From the NCBI RefSeq assembly GCF_000208745.1, contig NC_030853.1, positions 2,297,586 to 2,361,585 on the forward strand: a DNA stretch of 64,000 nt, written 5' to 3'. Source of the DNA: Theobroma cacao. Taxonomy: Eukaryota; Streptophyta; Magnoliopsida; Malvales; Malvaceae. Position numbers and translations under genes: made by a program. Each line of letters opens with the position of its first letter. Position 1 is the first letter of the stretch. The notes below the pieces were generated by a model. That model had not been told where the DNA came from and did not search any database. It saw only the letters and a program-made list of their open reading frames with translations. Positions 1-11,564 of the stretch are shown piece after piece.

Positions 1-490
1 ACCCTGCCAGTCGTACCTCTCTCCTTTTTTCATTCTTTCATTTTTCATTTTTCATTTATACATTTTTTACTCTGTTTTTTAGTGTCTACAGTAACCCAAG
101 CTGACCCAAACTCTAATAAAACTCCCTCCAAAGCAGCCGCACACCGACTAAAAATTTCCCAAAAGAAAACACAGCCACTTGCTTTCTCTCATTTGTGAAT
201 TTTTTGGTATATTTTTGATTTGTGGATTGAGTTGTTTTGGCTGTTAGACTAGGATTTTTGCAGGTCACTCATTTTTCATTGCTGGATGTGGCTTCCCTTT
301 TGATCCGTTGCTACAGTGGGGCTTTATACACTCGACTTTTTGGTCGAGTGTAGTGCCTCCACTACCCTGCCAGACGCGAATTTTTCTCTTCTGGCAGGGT
401 GAGGGAGGTGCCTGGCAAGGTGCGTCCACACCCTGCTAGTAGTACCCCTTTTTTTTTTATTATTTTTTGGTGTGATTTTTAGTGTCTACA
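1..490. repeat. Direct repeat pair with hairpins
   Basis: Positions 1-90 and 430-490 are an imperfect direct repeat: both open with ACCCTGC(C/T)AG, run through a T-rich stretch and close with TTTTAGTGTCTACA. Between them lie two hairpins: 329-350 (perfect 8-bp stem, 6-nt loop) and 356-408 (about 19-bp stem with a few mismatches, CCTGCCAGA paired with TCTGGCAGG). The left edge is cut by the window, so this may be the end of a larger repeat. No coding signal was seen. Confidence 0.5.
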
Positions 491-1790
491 AGGAAAACGT
501 TATAATCTGTCAATGTTCTAATTTACCAATAGAAATGTCCACATAAAAATTTGTTAGCACGTGATTTGAAATACCCTCGTCAGTAATGGCCACTCCGTAT
601 GTGACGACATAATTTGTCAAAATATTTTCTCATGAAATATTTTGTCGACCTTTCAGTTGGAAATTAACCAATCTATCGACTGAAGGACTAGTCGGTGATA
701 CAATCATTTTTTGTCAAAAATTTTCATTGATACAATACCAAAAGATGTTAGCGACAAAATAGCCGACAGATTGAACGTAAACCTCATCATCAGACTACGT
801 CAATAAAAAATGCAAATCTATCTGTAAATTTCATTGATATTTAAAAAATAATATTTAGAGCATAATGATAAAAAAAAAACTTTATCAGTACAAATATTTA
901 AGAAAAATAATTTTAAATATTCCAAATACGAGAAAAATATATTTTTAATTAATAAAAATATTAATGTAAATTGTATTATTTTATTATAATTAATTAAAAA
1001 TAAAATGTAAAACAATGTATAAATGTATGAAAAATACAAATAATCAAAATGCTGTAAAAATTTTATGAGATGAGAGAGGGTAAAGTATAACCATTGTTAA
1101 TTTACGCAACTTCTATAATTGTATTTTGTGTTTAACTCAAAATGTAGTAAAAAATTTATAAATCGATAGTAATATTGTTAAAAGATATAAAGAGTGCAAT
1201 TAAAAAGACTTTTAATAACACTATTGAAAAAATACAATAAAAAATCAATGCTATGCAGTATGCTCTACAATATTTTATTTTATAAATAAGCACAAATTAA
1301 GGGAAAAAAAGTATATATAAAATATATTATATTATATTATGTTATTTCCTCCAGAATAAAATCATAAATTTGTGATGATCTTCAATTGAACTATCACCTT
1401 GCCATTGATGGGAAAATGTGATATATGTCAAGTCTTCCTTATATGAATCTTCTCAAAATCAAGGTCGTATCCCTATTTAATAGTGATACATCAATTTGAT
1501 TTTTCTTTTTCTCTTTTTGTTTTTAACAATTAGCAATACAAGAAGCTCACGCCATATATATAATCATATATTCATAATCTAACAATTAATGATGTGAGAA
1601 TTTTTTTCAATATATAAATGAAATATTCCTTTCCATAACTTAAGGAATTGACCAAATCCATATAATTAATGGAATATTAATGATACATGCCCTAAATTAT
1701 TTTGATACCCTCACTTAACAAGAGGTTTACCGATATTTTTACTATCAAGACACAATAAGTCTCTTTAAAAATAACCCTAGGTTCCACATA
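491..1790. other. AT-rich intergenic DNA
   Basis: Strongly AT-rich sequence with many short stops in all frames. No ORF, splice pattern or transposon end was recognised. The only candidate element is the promoter at its right edge. Confidence 0.6.
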
Positions 1791-1794
1791 CTGC

Positions 1795-1802
1795 TATAAA
1801 TA
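1795..1802 (+). promoter_or_regulatory. TATA box of the small membrane-peptide gene
   Basis: TATAAATA lies about 380 bp before the ATG at 2177. A transcript would start near 1825-1830. A good donor (AAG|GTAGGC, GT at 1886-1887) and an acceptor (ACACAG, ending 2174) would remove a 289-bp 5'UTR intron and place the ATG two bases into the second exon. This is an inference from sequence patterns only. Confidence 0.55.
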
Positions 1803-2176
1803 GAGAGTTCATATGCAAGGTAGATTAAACTGACACCCCTTAGAAACTGTATTGAGCTTCGGGTAATTTAGCTTTCAACTTGAAGGTAGGCTTTGTCTAG
1901 GGTAAAAATTATCTCTCTTTAATTTGACTTTTCTTGTGTTCAACATACGTTGGAATATTGTGTTTGTTATTTATTTATTTATTTTTTACTACAATGCATG
2001 GCAACTCTGTAAACACATAAACGTTTCTTTTGGTGAAATTATAAAAATTAATTTAATTTTATGTTGAATATTCAAGTTTCCATCTGGATATCTTGTTTTG
2101 AATTGCTGCCTTAATTGCTTATTATATTTGGTTTAACTTGTGGTCTTACACTTCACCTTCAATTGTGAACACAGGC

Positions 2177-2296
2177 ATGGGTTCTTGGCTGATCGTGGGA
2201 TTTGTGGTAGGGGTGATATTGGTCGTTCTTTTAGGCTTCTGCGCATGGTCATTCAAACCACCGGCGAAGCTATCAGGCGGAAATGCAGATGCTTAA
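2177..2296 (+). CDS. 39-residue single-pass membrane peptide, unknown family
   Basis: A short ORF of 39 codons plus TAA. Residues 3-26 are almost entirely hydrophobic (start MGSWLIVGFVVGV, then ILVVLLGFCAW), enough for one membrane span. The tail, residues 27-39, is short and polar with KPPAK and a GGNADA end, so the C-terminus is probably soluble. The ATG is chosen because it is the first one after a strong splice acceptor (CACAG|GC ATG) and because a TATA box, a donor site and a downstream AATAAA all fit one small gene. An overlapping 109-codon ORF in another frame (2140-2469) runs across the acceptor and into poly-lysine and 3'UTR-like sequence, and is less convincing. I do not recognise a named family. 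Short hydrophobic peptides with 5'UTR introns are common and poorly annotated in plants. Function unknown. Confidence 0.6.
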   Translation: MGSWLIVGFVVGVILVVLLGFCAWSFKPPAKLSGGNADA

Positions 2297-2467
2297 CCAT
2301 AGTATTTGAACGAAACAGAGACCAAAAAAAAAAAAAGAAATATGAAACTATTATATTATATTTTATCTTCGCAATTAACCTTCATGGAGTAAATGAGGTT
2401 AAAGTACCATTATATATGGATGTAATCCTTGTACGTCGTTTGTTTACGTCTTTATTCCTTCTTAATT

Positions 2468-2473
2468 AATAAA
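2468..2473 (+). terminator. Poly(A) signal AATAAA of the small-peptide gene
   Basis: Canonical AATAAA about 170 bp after the stop codon at 2296, followed by T-rich sequence, as expected for a plant 3' end. Confidence 0.45.
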
Positions 2474-2496
2474 AGACTCATTTTGAATTTTAGTTT

Positions 2497-3529
2497 TATT
2501 TTCATGTTCATTTCTTTTTAACAAAAATAAATTCTTTAAATTAACCCCAAAATGTCACACATTTAAGAAGATTTTACTTGATGAGTGATTAAATAGTAAT
2601 CATATTGTATATATCAAGCTTTATGCATATAATAATTAAAAAAATTAAAGTAATGACTACCACCATTTGCACTCTTTAACTCTACATACTAAAAAAAATA
2701 AAAATTTATTTAAATTTTTAAAAATAATTTAAATTTGCTTTAAAAATATTATGTATTAGAAAAATAATGTAACATACCTAAACTCCATGTTATCACGTCA
2801 ATAATGACCTTTCCCTTTTTTTTTTTAACAAAAAATCTGACTAACAAGGTTTGAAGAATTTAACGAAGTAATGAATGTTCATGATTTAATTACTAAAAGC
2901 AAATGTACAAAATTCTAATATATCTCCAATTTCTTTTTTTTCTTTTCTATTTTTTTGAATTGGTGTGTTTAGTAGCACTATTTGTATTTAACATATAACA
3001 AGAAAATAAGATAATTGGTTGAGTTAAAATCAACCCTTTATCTAACATTTGGTTCGAAGATCATTTAACTTATTATTTTGTTTAATTTAAGATTTTAATT
3101 TTCAAAATTTGTTTGTATAAAAAATTTTTAACAGAATATGATTATTGCCGTTAGTATGACTAAATATCAATGTTGCCACATGGTAAATAAATTTCCATGT
3201 GGACTTGCCACGTGTATATAATTTTTTACCACGTTGCAGCCATAAGTCATTCTAACACCAATCGCCAAATTCCATTACTAATTTTACATTTACAAACAAA
3301 TTTTTAAAATTAATATCATAAATTTAATAAAATAATAAAATCTTAAAACTATTGGATATAGGTTTACCCGACACATGTGAAGCGTGTGAGACCGCACAGG
3401 GAACGCGTGGATAAACCAAAGTAACACATGTGAACCACTCTTGTTTTAATTTGCCTTTGAAAATGACCCAACTTCCCATTAAATCTGTTTTCAACTTGAA
3501 ATGTAAAAATCAAAATCAAACTATCGAAC
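2497..3529. other. AT-rich intergenic DNA upstream of RNR2
   Basis: No gene or transposon end was recognised. From about 3360 the base composition becomes more GC-rich (ACACATGTGAA and CGCGTGG type words), marking the approach to the RNR2 promoter. Confidence 0.5.
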
Positions 3530-3617
3530 GGCGCCAACACATTTTCCCGCTAAAGCTTCAAAAAATTAAAGCTTCCCTTGGACGCCCGACCGTTATCCGC
3601 TCCATTAAATTTCCCGC
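3530..3617 (+). promoter_or_regulatory. Cluster of E2F-like sites in the RNR2 promoter
   Basis: Two exact matches to the plant E2F/DP consensus TTTSSCGC occur as TTTCCCGC at 3543-3550 and 3610-3617. A reverse-strand variant, TTGGCGCC, is at 3530-3537. A weaker TTCCCCCGC is at 3686-3694. E2F control of RNR2 genes at G1/S is established in tobacco and Arabidopsis; applying it here is an inference from the motifs and their place 120-210 bp before the TATA box. Confidence 0.7.
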
Positions 3618-3739
3618 ACCCAATAAAAACAAGACACGTAGCTATATTTTCTTCAAATACCTTAATTATCCTTTTCCCCGGTAAATTCCCCCGCAAGCTT
3701 CTTCCAAAAATATTTCGAAATCCCGCGCTCATTCTGTCC

Positions 3740-3745
3740 TATAAA
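3740..3745 (+). promoter_or_regulatory. TATA box of RNR2
   Basis: TATAAA in the context CCTATAAATC, about 95 bp before the ATG. It predicts transcription starting around 3770-3775 and a short, C/T-rich 5'UTR of about 65 bp. Confidence 0.65.
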
Positions 3746-3837
3746 TCACCTCTCTCTCCTTCTCCAGATTCCTCATCATCGAAAGCATTTCTTCAAGAAC
3801 TCTAAATTCTGTTTATTTCCCAAATCACCCTTCGAAA

Positions 3838-4827
3838 ATGCCTTCAATTCCAGAAGAGCCACTGCTCGCCTCGAACCCGGACCGGTTTTGCATGTTCCCG
3901 ATCCAATACCCGGAAGTATGGGAAATGTACAAGAAAGCCGAAGCCTCCTTTTGGACCGCCGAGGAAGTCGATCTCTCGTCGGATCTACGCCACTGGGAAA
4001 CTCTTACCGATGGCGAACGCCACTTCATCACTCACGTCCTCGCCTTCTTCGCAGCCTCCGATGGCATCGTCCTCGAAAATCTCGCCGTTCGGTTCATGAA
4101 GGAAGTCCAAATCGCCGAGGCTCGTGCGTTCTATGGCTTCCAAATCGCCATCGAAAATATCCACTCCGAGATGTATAGTCTCCTCCTTGAAACTTACATC
4201 AAGGACTCCAACGAAAAGAACCGGCTCTTCCACGCCGTCGAAACAGTGCCGTGTGTGGCTAAGAAAGCCGAGTGGGCGTTGAAATGGATCGACGGTTCGG
4301 AAACTTTCGCCGAACGGCTAATCGCTTTTGCTTGCGTGGAAGGGATTTTCTTCTCTGGAAGTTTCTGCGCTATATTTTGGTTAAAAAAGCGCGGGTTAAT
4401 GCCTGGATTAACTTTCTCGAACGAGTTAATCTCACGAGATGAAGGTCTCCATTGCGATTTCGCTTGCTTGCTGTACTCCCTCCTCCGGTCAAAGCTGAGC
4501 GAAGAGCGCGTGAGAGGGTTAGTGAGGGACGCAGTGGATATAGAGAGGGAGTTTGTATGTGATGCTCTGCCGTGCGCATTGGTTGGGATGAACGGAGAGC
4601 TGATGAGTCAGTACATCGAGTTCGTCGCAGATCGGTTGTTGGGAGCGTTGGGGTACGGGAAGATGTACAATGTGGCTAACCCTTTTGATTGGATGGAACT
4701 GATTTCGTTGCAAGGTAAAACTAATTTCTTCGAGAAAAGAGTTGGAGAGTACCAGAAAGCGGCGGTCATGTCGAGTTTGAATGGAAATGGTGGGACCCAT
4801 GAGTTCAAGATGGATGAAGACTTTTAG
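3838..4827 (+). CDS. RNR2: Ribonucleoside-diphosphate reductase small subunit (R2)
   Basis: An intronless 329-residue protein that matches plant R2 in length and sequence (TSO2/RNR2 type). It houses the di-iron/tyrosyl-radical cofactor which, with the large subunit R1, reduces NDPs to dNDPs in cytosol or nucleus. By spacing against mammalian R2 the metal ligands are all present: D75, E106, H109, E168, E202 and H205, with the radical tyrosine Y113. The C-terminal seven residues, FKMDEDF, have the form of the R1-docking tail. The start is fixed by a good context (AAAATGCC), the match of the N-terminus ([10 protein letters not shown]) to the family and the TATA box at 3740. The coding region is GC-richer than its surroundings. 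E2F-like sites upstream suggest S-phase expression. The next gene starts only about 330 bp downstream on the same strand. No defects were seen, so it is probably functional. Confidence 0.96.
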   Translation: MPSIPEEPLLASNPDRFCMFPIQYPEVWEMYKKAEASFWTAEEVDLSSDLRHWETLTDGERHFITHVLAFFAASDGIVLENLAVRFMKEVQIAEARAFYGFQIAIENIHSEMYSLLLETYIKDSNEKNRLFHAVETVPCVAKKAEWALKWIDGSETFAERLIAFACVEGIFFSGSFCAIFWLKKRGLMPGLTFSNELISRDEGLHCDFACLLYSLLRSKLSEERVRGLVRDAVDIEREFVCDALPCALVGMNGELMSQYIEFVADRLLGALGYGKMYNVANPFDWMELISLQGKTNFFEKRVGEYQKAAVMSSLNGNGGTHEFKMDEDF

Positions 4828-5155
4828 GGTTTTTATTTTATTTTTTCTTTTTTTTTTTTAATTTTACTTGGTTGGCGTTGTATTTGATTTTTATTTTTTT
4901 AAATGTCTCTTGCTTGATAAATTAGTTAAAGAAAAAAGTTATAAAACCTTCACTGTTCTGTTTCGTTCTTGTATCTTTTCTGCAGATGAATGCTCCAATT
5001 AGATATCAATGAGGGTAGTTTTGTAATTATGCAACAATTTGGGGAGGTTTGGGATTTGAAGTAGAAAAGGACATGGCTTATTCTTTTGGCCTCAAATTTT
5101 AAGAAGGCTGTATTTTTTCTTTATTTGGTGTCAAATCTTTGAAATTTTTCCATCA

Positions 5156-7907
5156 ATGGCGAATGCCCAGTTGCAGAAATACGGGATGCTATCCAGGGAA
5201 CAGTTGGTGTATCTCTTTGATCGATTCTCTGTTCTTGTTTCCCAGCGCGGTACTTTTCATGTTTTGTTTCACTGTGCTGTTCTTTATCCTATTAGTTGTC
5301 TGCCTAATTGGTCGCACTTCCCTTCTCTTGGCAGATGTTAAGAAGAGAATTGTAGAAGCTGTGGATGACAAGCAGGTTAATGCCATCCCTGATCCAAGTC
5401 TTTGGTTTGAATATCAATTCATTTTTCATTTTATAATGTGCTCTTAGCTTGTATAGTTAGGGATTAAGGGTTGAGAGGTTCAACTACATACATAACTGCC
5501 ATTTGAGTCTTCTTCATTTGTGATAATGCAAATGGTTACCCATTTTTTCAAAATTTTAGTTCATCATGTTGGTTTAAGTGGGTTTCTTTTTAATTATTTA
5601 TTATGTTTTTATTTCCTCTAAATATGCTTATAGCGTGTTCTAATTTTTGAAGTTGTATGCAAATAGGGTCAAGAGAAAATTTGTTAAAGAGTGATTGATA
5701 TGCATGATTCACTTAATGCAATCCATTGAGTTGTAGACATGAAAGCAGGACTTTGTGATTCAGACATGATATTAAACTGTCTTACCTATAAAAAGTTCCT
5801 ATGGGGATGATGTTGATTAGTTTGAGTCAAGTCTGTTAACTGCATTTTCTGAAACTTCATAAATCCTTCTACAGGAACCTGTTGCAGTTACTACTGCAAT
5901 CCAGGAAGAGATTTTTTTGGAGATGGGGGTTGGTAAGTATGTTCTATTTTGAAATATACGATTCAACTATAATTAAGTTTTATATGATCCTATTATTGTT
6001 TTTTTTCTTTGAAAAATGGTGTTTTTAATAGACCAAGAGCTAGTAGGCCATAACAAGTCTTTATCCATGATGGACGAAGACTCCTATTGGCAAAAGAATC
6101 TAGCCTTGGTGAGAATGACGAAGAAAATAAATCAAAAGCTGCTCAAAAGCATAATCGAAACACTATACAAGTCTCTTGGGACTGGACGCAACTTCCTACA
6201 CAAAATAGAAACACTAGACCTACAAACTTAGCTCGTTGTTCCCCATAGTCCTCCTTATTCCCCATGATCCTATTGTCGTTAACTCTAACCTATCTCTATG
6301 TTTACCTTTTCAGCAAATAGAGATTGGCTGTTGCATTTTAGTGCTTATTGGTTTTTTGATTTAACATATCATTAGAAAGCACATCCAAACCTCATGTAAC
6401 TGTTGGTTATAGCATCATACTTAATTGAATAGGAACTTGTTCATTTACTCCATCCAGTAAGCATGTTTTCTATTGCAAAGATAATTTACTGGTAGACTCT
6501 CCGTAAATATCTCTTTTTAAACTGACATTGGATTTGAGGGTAGGGCAAAGTGATATTACCTTGTTTTGTAAATATGTTCAGAGAATTTCCCCGTCTTTGT
6601 TAATTTGAGAATCTAATGGTTTTCTTCTGTAGCTGTAATTTATATCAGTCTACAAGAGCTGAATCAAGTGATAGCAAAATCATTGATCTGCATTTGTCCT
6701 AGCTTTTGGCAGTGTTTTACATATAATTTCTCTGCTACAGATCCAGGTTTTGGTCTTGCATGCCTGGGAAAGGTGAATATGACTTATGAGAATGATCAGG
6801 ATCTGATGATTCGCTATTACAGATTTGTTGCCAAGTAATCTTTCTCTCTCTCTCTCTCTCTTGGTGTGTGTATCTGTGGGTGTGTGTGTGAATGCACATG
6901 TGCACATTAACAGTTTTGAAGTTGTGACTTGGCTTTAGTTGCACTAATGTTTTGAAGAGGAAAATATTGCATGACCTATCATAAATGTTTTGAACAATCC
7001 ACAATCATTCTTGGATCTGCAAGCGGGACAAGTCTCAGATGTAACTTCAGATATGTGAAAAACTCTGAGGAGGCTTTCTGCCGTTGCTCATGCACAATCT
7101 CGAGTTTCTATTGTATCAAGTCTGTAATCACTGTAACATGGTTGATTCATTTGTGTTTTGGTATAGTTTGGTTTATGTTTAGCAAAGGAAATCAAAATTA
7201 CCTCCTTTTTCATGATATTGATATCTCGAGAGTGCTTCTTTGTATATAAGTGGCAGTTTAATTTCCTTCATCATAGAGTAGTTATATGTTGGTATGTGAG
7301 ATTTGATATCTAGGCTTGCCAACACTTATTCCATGAAATAACAGAGAGGAGTTAGCCTGTGATGAAGCTGAGCTTGGACCTGAGGAATTTGCTGAAAAGC
7401 TTGATATTCAACAAAAACTACAGGAACAGGTAGTAACCTTTCAAAATTTGGTAAAAGTATGAAAAGAATACTGCTTGATTTCTTAAGCTGAATAAACTTT
7501 GCAGCAACTGGAGATGCTCAAGTACATGCGCAAATTTCACCTGGATGATCAATCTGCAATCCTTGAGAAGGTAGGTGCCTGCATTCTTATTGTTGTCCTA
7601 TAGAGCCTAGAGCATTGGACCTTTAGGCACATGGATGACTTCTTTATTTTTCTATAAGCTAGGCACATGGATGACTTGTTTTGCTAAACTAACCTAATTT
7701 GTGAGGCGGCAACTTTTTACTTTGACATTCAGAGTGATGAGACTTTAAAAGTTGAATAAAACTAGGTGATCCTTATGGCTTGTTTCCTTGCAGTTACACA
7801 ATCAGATGGAAGATGCTAATTTTGACAGTGAGGCGTCAATTTTGTCATCAGAGAAGATTCAAGAGATTGTTCGAAGGAGGGTGTCTCCTTTATTCAGACC
7901 AAGGTAA
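5156..7907 (+). CDS. Conserved plant protein of unknown function, seven coding exons
   Basis: Exons inferred from GT-AG sites that keep the frame: 5156-5249, 5335-5375, 5875-5932, 6741-6834, 7345-7429, 7505-7570 and 7794-7907, giving 183 residues. The protein starts MANAQLQKYGMLSREQL and is acidic and helical, with a run EEFAEKLDIQQKLQEQQLEML (about residues 104-126, charged and coiled-coil-like) and the end VSPLFRPR. I recognise it as a protein type conserved in land plants but cannot name the family or its role. There is no signal peptide or membrane span. The terminal TAA lies inside a perfect donor (AAG|GTAAGT at 7901-7909). If that intron is spliced to the acceptor ending at 8029, the protein ends RLMN with a stop at 8040-8042 (186 residues). 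Two broken copies of the last exon lie at 23.9 and 47.9 kb. Confidence 0.85.
6838..6892. repeat. (TC)n/(TG)n microsatellite
   Basis: A TC dinucleotide run at about 6840-6862 followed by TG-rich sequence to about 6892. It begins just after exon 4 of the unknown-function gene, inside intron 4. It is probably polymorphic. Confidence 0.8.
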
Positions 7908-8042
7908 GTCTACACTTGATTTACTGTTGTCTAGCTTCACTGTTAGCCTGTTATATATAGGAATTGATGGTATATTTCAGTGGTATGTTTAGTTTTCTCA
8001 ATTGATGTCTTGGTCTATTGGGTTGACAGATTGATGAACTAA

Positions 8043-11000
8043 GAATCCAACAGTGTAATGCTTCCTGCTTCAGTCTGCTCCATCCTTGAAGTGATACCAT
8101 GATTTGTGAATCTTCAAGTTCATAGTCCATTGCCACTGCCAGAAGGCTCTGTTTAACATAATCTACATGAGTCCAGCTGTTGTCATCCCAAGAACAATTA
8201 GCGAAATATCCTGGTACAGAGATGCCTTTGAGTGGGTTATTGTTTTAAAGCAAAAACTGATGAAGCTGTTTTCATCTAATCCTATGTTTTTTTCATTTTT
8301 ATCTTTGAGTGGGTTATCAATCACAGTGGTCTGTCATGTGAAAATACTTGAATCTTACTGGAATTTTAGATTGAATATAATATGGCATGCATATGTAGCA
8401 ATGACATATGTAAAGATGGCATGCATATTTGAATCTCCTAAAAATTTATTTGATCAATTTAACATTCGAGGAGATGGTTGAGTAAATATGGTAATGGGTA
8501 TGTAAACAGGTATTTGAGATGTTGAAGTAAGATTAAGATATTTCATAAATAGTTCGGTTAAAGTACAGCTAGTAATTTAATTAGAATATTTGTTATTCGA
8601 ATATGATTATAGATAATGAATATTTTCAAATTGATTTATTTTTTTGAAGAAAAAATTTATTTTTATTTGTACATTATTTTTTTAGTGTATGTATTATTTA
8701 TAATTGATAAATTATTTATTTTAATTTATAAATTATCTAAATATAAAATTTACTTTAAATTTGTTAATTTAATTTTGACTAAAAAAATGCATAAATTAAA
8801 ATTTATTTCTTATTAAATGTTGGTTGAGTTTTATATAGTGTTTACATAATTTTTAATTAAACAAGTTTTGTAATTAGTACTCTATGTTACGATTTGTCCA
8901 TGAAATGATATCTTTTAAATTGAAAAATTACTAAATCTTCTTCCTTCTCATTCAGACGTGGATTGCACCTCTAAATAATTTAGTGACAGCAATCACATGT
9001 AAAATCATGGTTTCATGGCCATACACTAATTTGCTAATATTAAAAGATTGAAGGTAGGTTATTACATTATTTTCAATTTGAGAACGACAATTAACAATTA
9101 TATATAATTTATATAATAAAATTCTAAACTTCAATTATTTTAAATATTTATAAAATAAATTTACGTACGAGTTACTTTAGATTTTAACTCTTTTATGTTT
9201 TAAATATTTTGATTCAAATAACTTACCTTTTTGTATTAATTTCAACCGAATTAAGTTTTTTTTTAAATAATATTATATAATGTTAATTATTTTTATAAAA
9301 ATAAGATTTAAAAATGAGAAACTAATATATATATTTTTTGGAATAATAATATATATAATGTTTATTTTAAATTTTTAAGTAATTTTGAGTTCAATTGAGA
9401 TTAAGTTTGAATTTGAAATTTTAAGTGTCTGTTTGGTAATTAAAAAATAATTTGTTGAGAAGAAATTTTTTTGGTGTAAAATATTTTATAAAAAAATTTA
9501 ATTTTTTTGTTATTTGGATAAACTGTTGAAAACATTTTATATTGTTTGAATGGTCATGTGAAAATCACTAGTGAAGTTATTTAAGTGTTAAGATGATAAA
9601 TAATAATTGATTATAAAACAATGATGTCATTTGATTTTCACTAATTTAAGATCAAAATAAAAATATACAAAAAATAGATAAAATCAATAATAATGTTTTT
9701 TAAAACATTCAATTACGTATCTATAATTATATATAAAAAGAATTGTCTTATTTTTACGTCACGTGGAGTGATAGTTTTGTGTCATGTGGAGCTCTAGTTG
9801 ATTAACACGTGACTTGGTTAAATTTAAAGGCTTCCAGACTTGAGTTTGGACTTTGTGGACTTGTTTCGCTTTAAACATGCAGGCTTGAGGTCAATTTTTT
9901 GTTTTTAAAATCTTCAATTTCTTAGTGTGATCTCTTTTCATCAATTCTTATTTCCCACATAAATTTATAAATTTTTCTATCAATTCTGTTACTTTATTTT
10001 CAACCAGGAGCTTTCAAACCAAGGATTACATTCTTACCTTTCGCCTCAGTCATACTTTTTCTAACGGCTTTGAGGTATGGGCTATCCATTATTGTTGACC
10101 CATAAGATTGAAATGGTAAAACCTGGATGGATGAATGGCCTGTCAACTTGGTAGTAAATATTGCTAGCTGCCGCACACCTCATTTGCATCGTATGGGTAT
10201 AGACCAATAGTACTTTTATCATCTGCTTTGTATAGAACTCAATGCTTTCTTTAGGTAAATTATTTTTTTTAGATGAAAAATAGTTTACATCAATTAAGTT
10301 GTTTGGATTTGGTTAACGGGTTTGAATCTGGTTAATGAATGTTTATAGATATCAATTAAGTATGCTCATATCTGAGTATTTTATTTAATGATTAATGTTG
10401 TATCTGAGTATTTTATTTAATGATTAGTGTAATATAATAGTTTATACTATCCTTAACTCTTATACAGTGTTAGTATCTCATTACTTTTTAACATAAGTTT
10501 ATAAAAATATCAATATTTATCTGTAAGATATTTATGTGTATTCACTATAAAAAAAATCAATATTTATCAATTATTTAAGATATCCAAAATCTATAATTAT
10601 ATATATTCATCAAATGAGTATCATTGAAATAATTTTTATTATAATTATTAGTAAGATTTATACAATTTATAAATAATAAATTTAATTGCATTGAATAGTT
10701 TTATTAAAAATTTTTTTAATTTTATAATATTGAATAATTTAAATATTAATATTTAAAGTTAAAATAAATTTTAAGTTAAATATATAATAATATATTTTTT
10801 TATTTTTTAATTAGTTTAAGTTAACTATTAATATTTATTAAATTTTATTTTTAGACTTAGTATAAGATATTTTCTTATGCTCCTCGTAGACATAAGATAT
10901 TTTCCGTATTCAATGACCCTTTTTTTCATTGACTCGTAGAATGTTTTACATTTAAAATAATTTTTTTGCTTTCTAAACAAATATAAGTCTTGAAAATATT

Positions 11001-11269
11001 TTTAAAAATTTATTTTACATCAAAACAAATGAAAGCTAAGCTCAAATTGCTTCATAAGTCAATACAAGAGTTTAAATTTTAATAAACTATTGTTAATCAA
11101 GTTTGATAGAATATCAATAACCTTATCTTCCACCACCAAACTATTGCTACAAATTACATAATCAAGTATTGTTAATCTCGATTCTAATTTCTATCACCAA
11201 AAGGAAAAACCAATTCTCAATTCTTTCTTTTCAAGTAAGAACCAACCTGAAGAGACTTGAATCACAACA
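8043..11269. other. Long AT-rich intergenic region
   Basis: No gene was recognised. 8043-8220 is 3' flank of the preceding gene, also present in its relic copies. Two G-box cores CACGTG occur at 9760-9765 and 9806-9811. A 30-bp tandem duplication with period 32 lies at 10369-10430. From about 11150 the sequence becomes C/A-rich like a 5'UTR and leads into the broken C2-domain gene. Confidence 0.5.
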
Positions 11270-11292
11270 CTGGAGAAAAAGAGTCTTGTTCT

Positions 11293-11557
11293 TATTAACT
11301 CTCTCAAATAAAAAATGTGTAAGGAAGAGAGGAAAAGATATCTAGACAATGGAAGAACGTTGAATCTAATTCTTCATTCTGTTCTTATCAAAAAATAAAC
11401 CTTACAACTGTTTAGTATTTATATATATGGTTAACTGCTGCATTAACTACACTTAACTAACTAACCATAGTTTAGATAACTGATATATAAACTATTGAAC
11501 ACGTGCTCCACCTGCATGCTTCTCACGTGTATGTATTTTCATTCTTCTTTCTTAACA
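11293..11557 (-). repeat. 3' LTR of the copia element
   Basis: 265 bp, carrying the 14-bp stretch absent from the other LTR. It contains two ACACGTGC/CACGTGT E-box/G-box-like words near its right end, which in element sense is the U3 start and a plausible promoter region. Confidence 0.9.
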
Positions 11558-11564
11558 CTCCCCC

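Noticed and set aside
1..490. TRIM retrotransposon with ~90-bp LTRs
   Set aside because: The repeats do not start with TG, and no PBS or polypurine tract follows. The left end is also cut off by the window.
818..1039. 73-codon minus-strand ORF
   Set aside because: Low-complexity Phe/Leu/Ile/Asn composition produced by AT-rich DNA.
2140..2469. 109-codon ORF as a gene
   Set aside because: It crosses a strong splice acceptor, runs through an A-rich tract (poly-Lys) and into the poly(A) signal region. The 39-codon frame beginning after the acceptor explains the locus better.
3550..4808. Several overlapping ORFs on both strands around RNR2
   Set aside because: They are shadows of the RNR2 coding frame and its GC-rich promoter, without recognisable domains.
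9427..11030. Possible terminal-inverted-repeat pair of a MITE-type element
   Set aside because: Both ends are A/T-rich words around TGTTT and TGTAAAA that match only weakly, and no target duplication was found.
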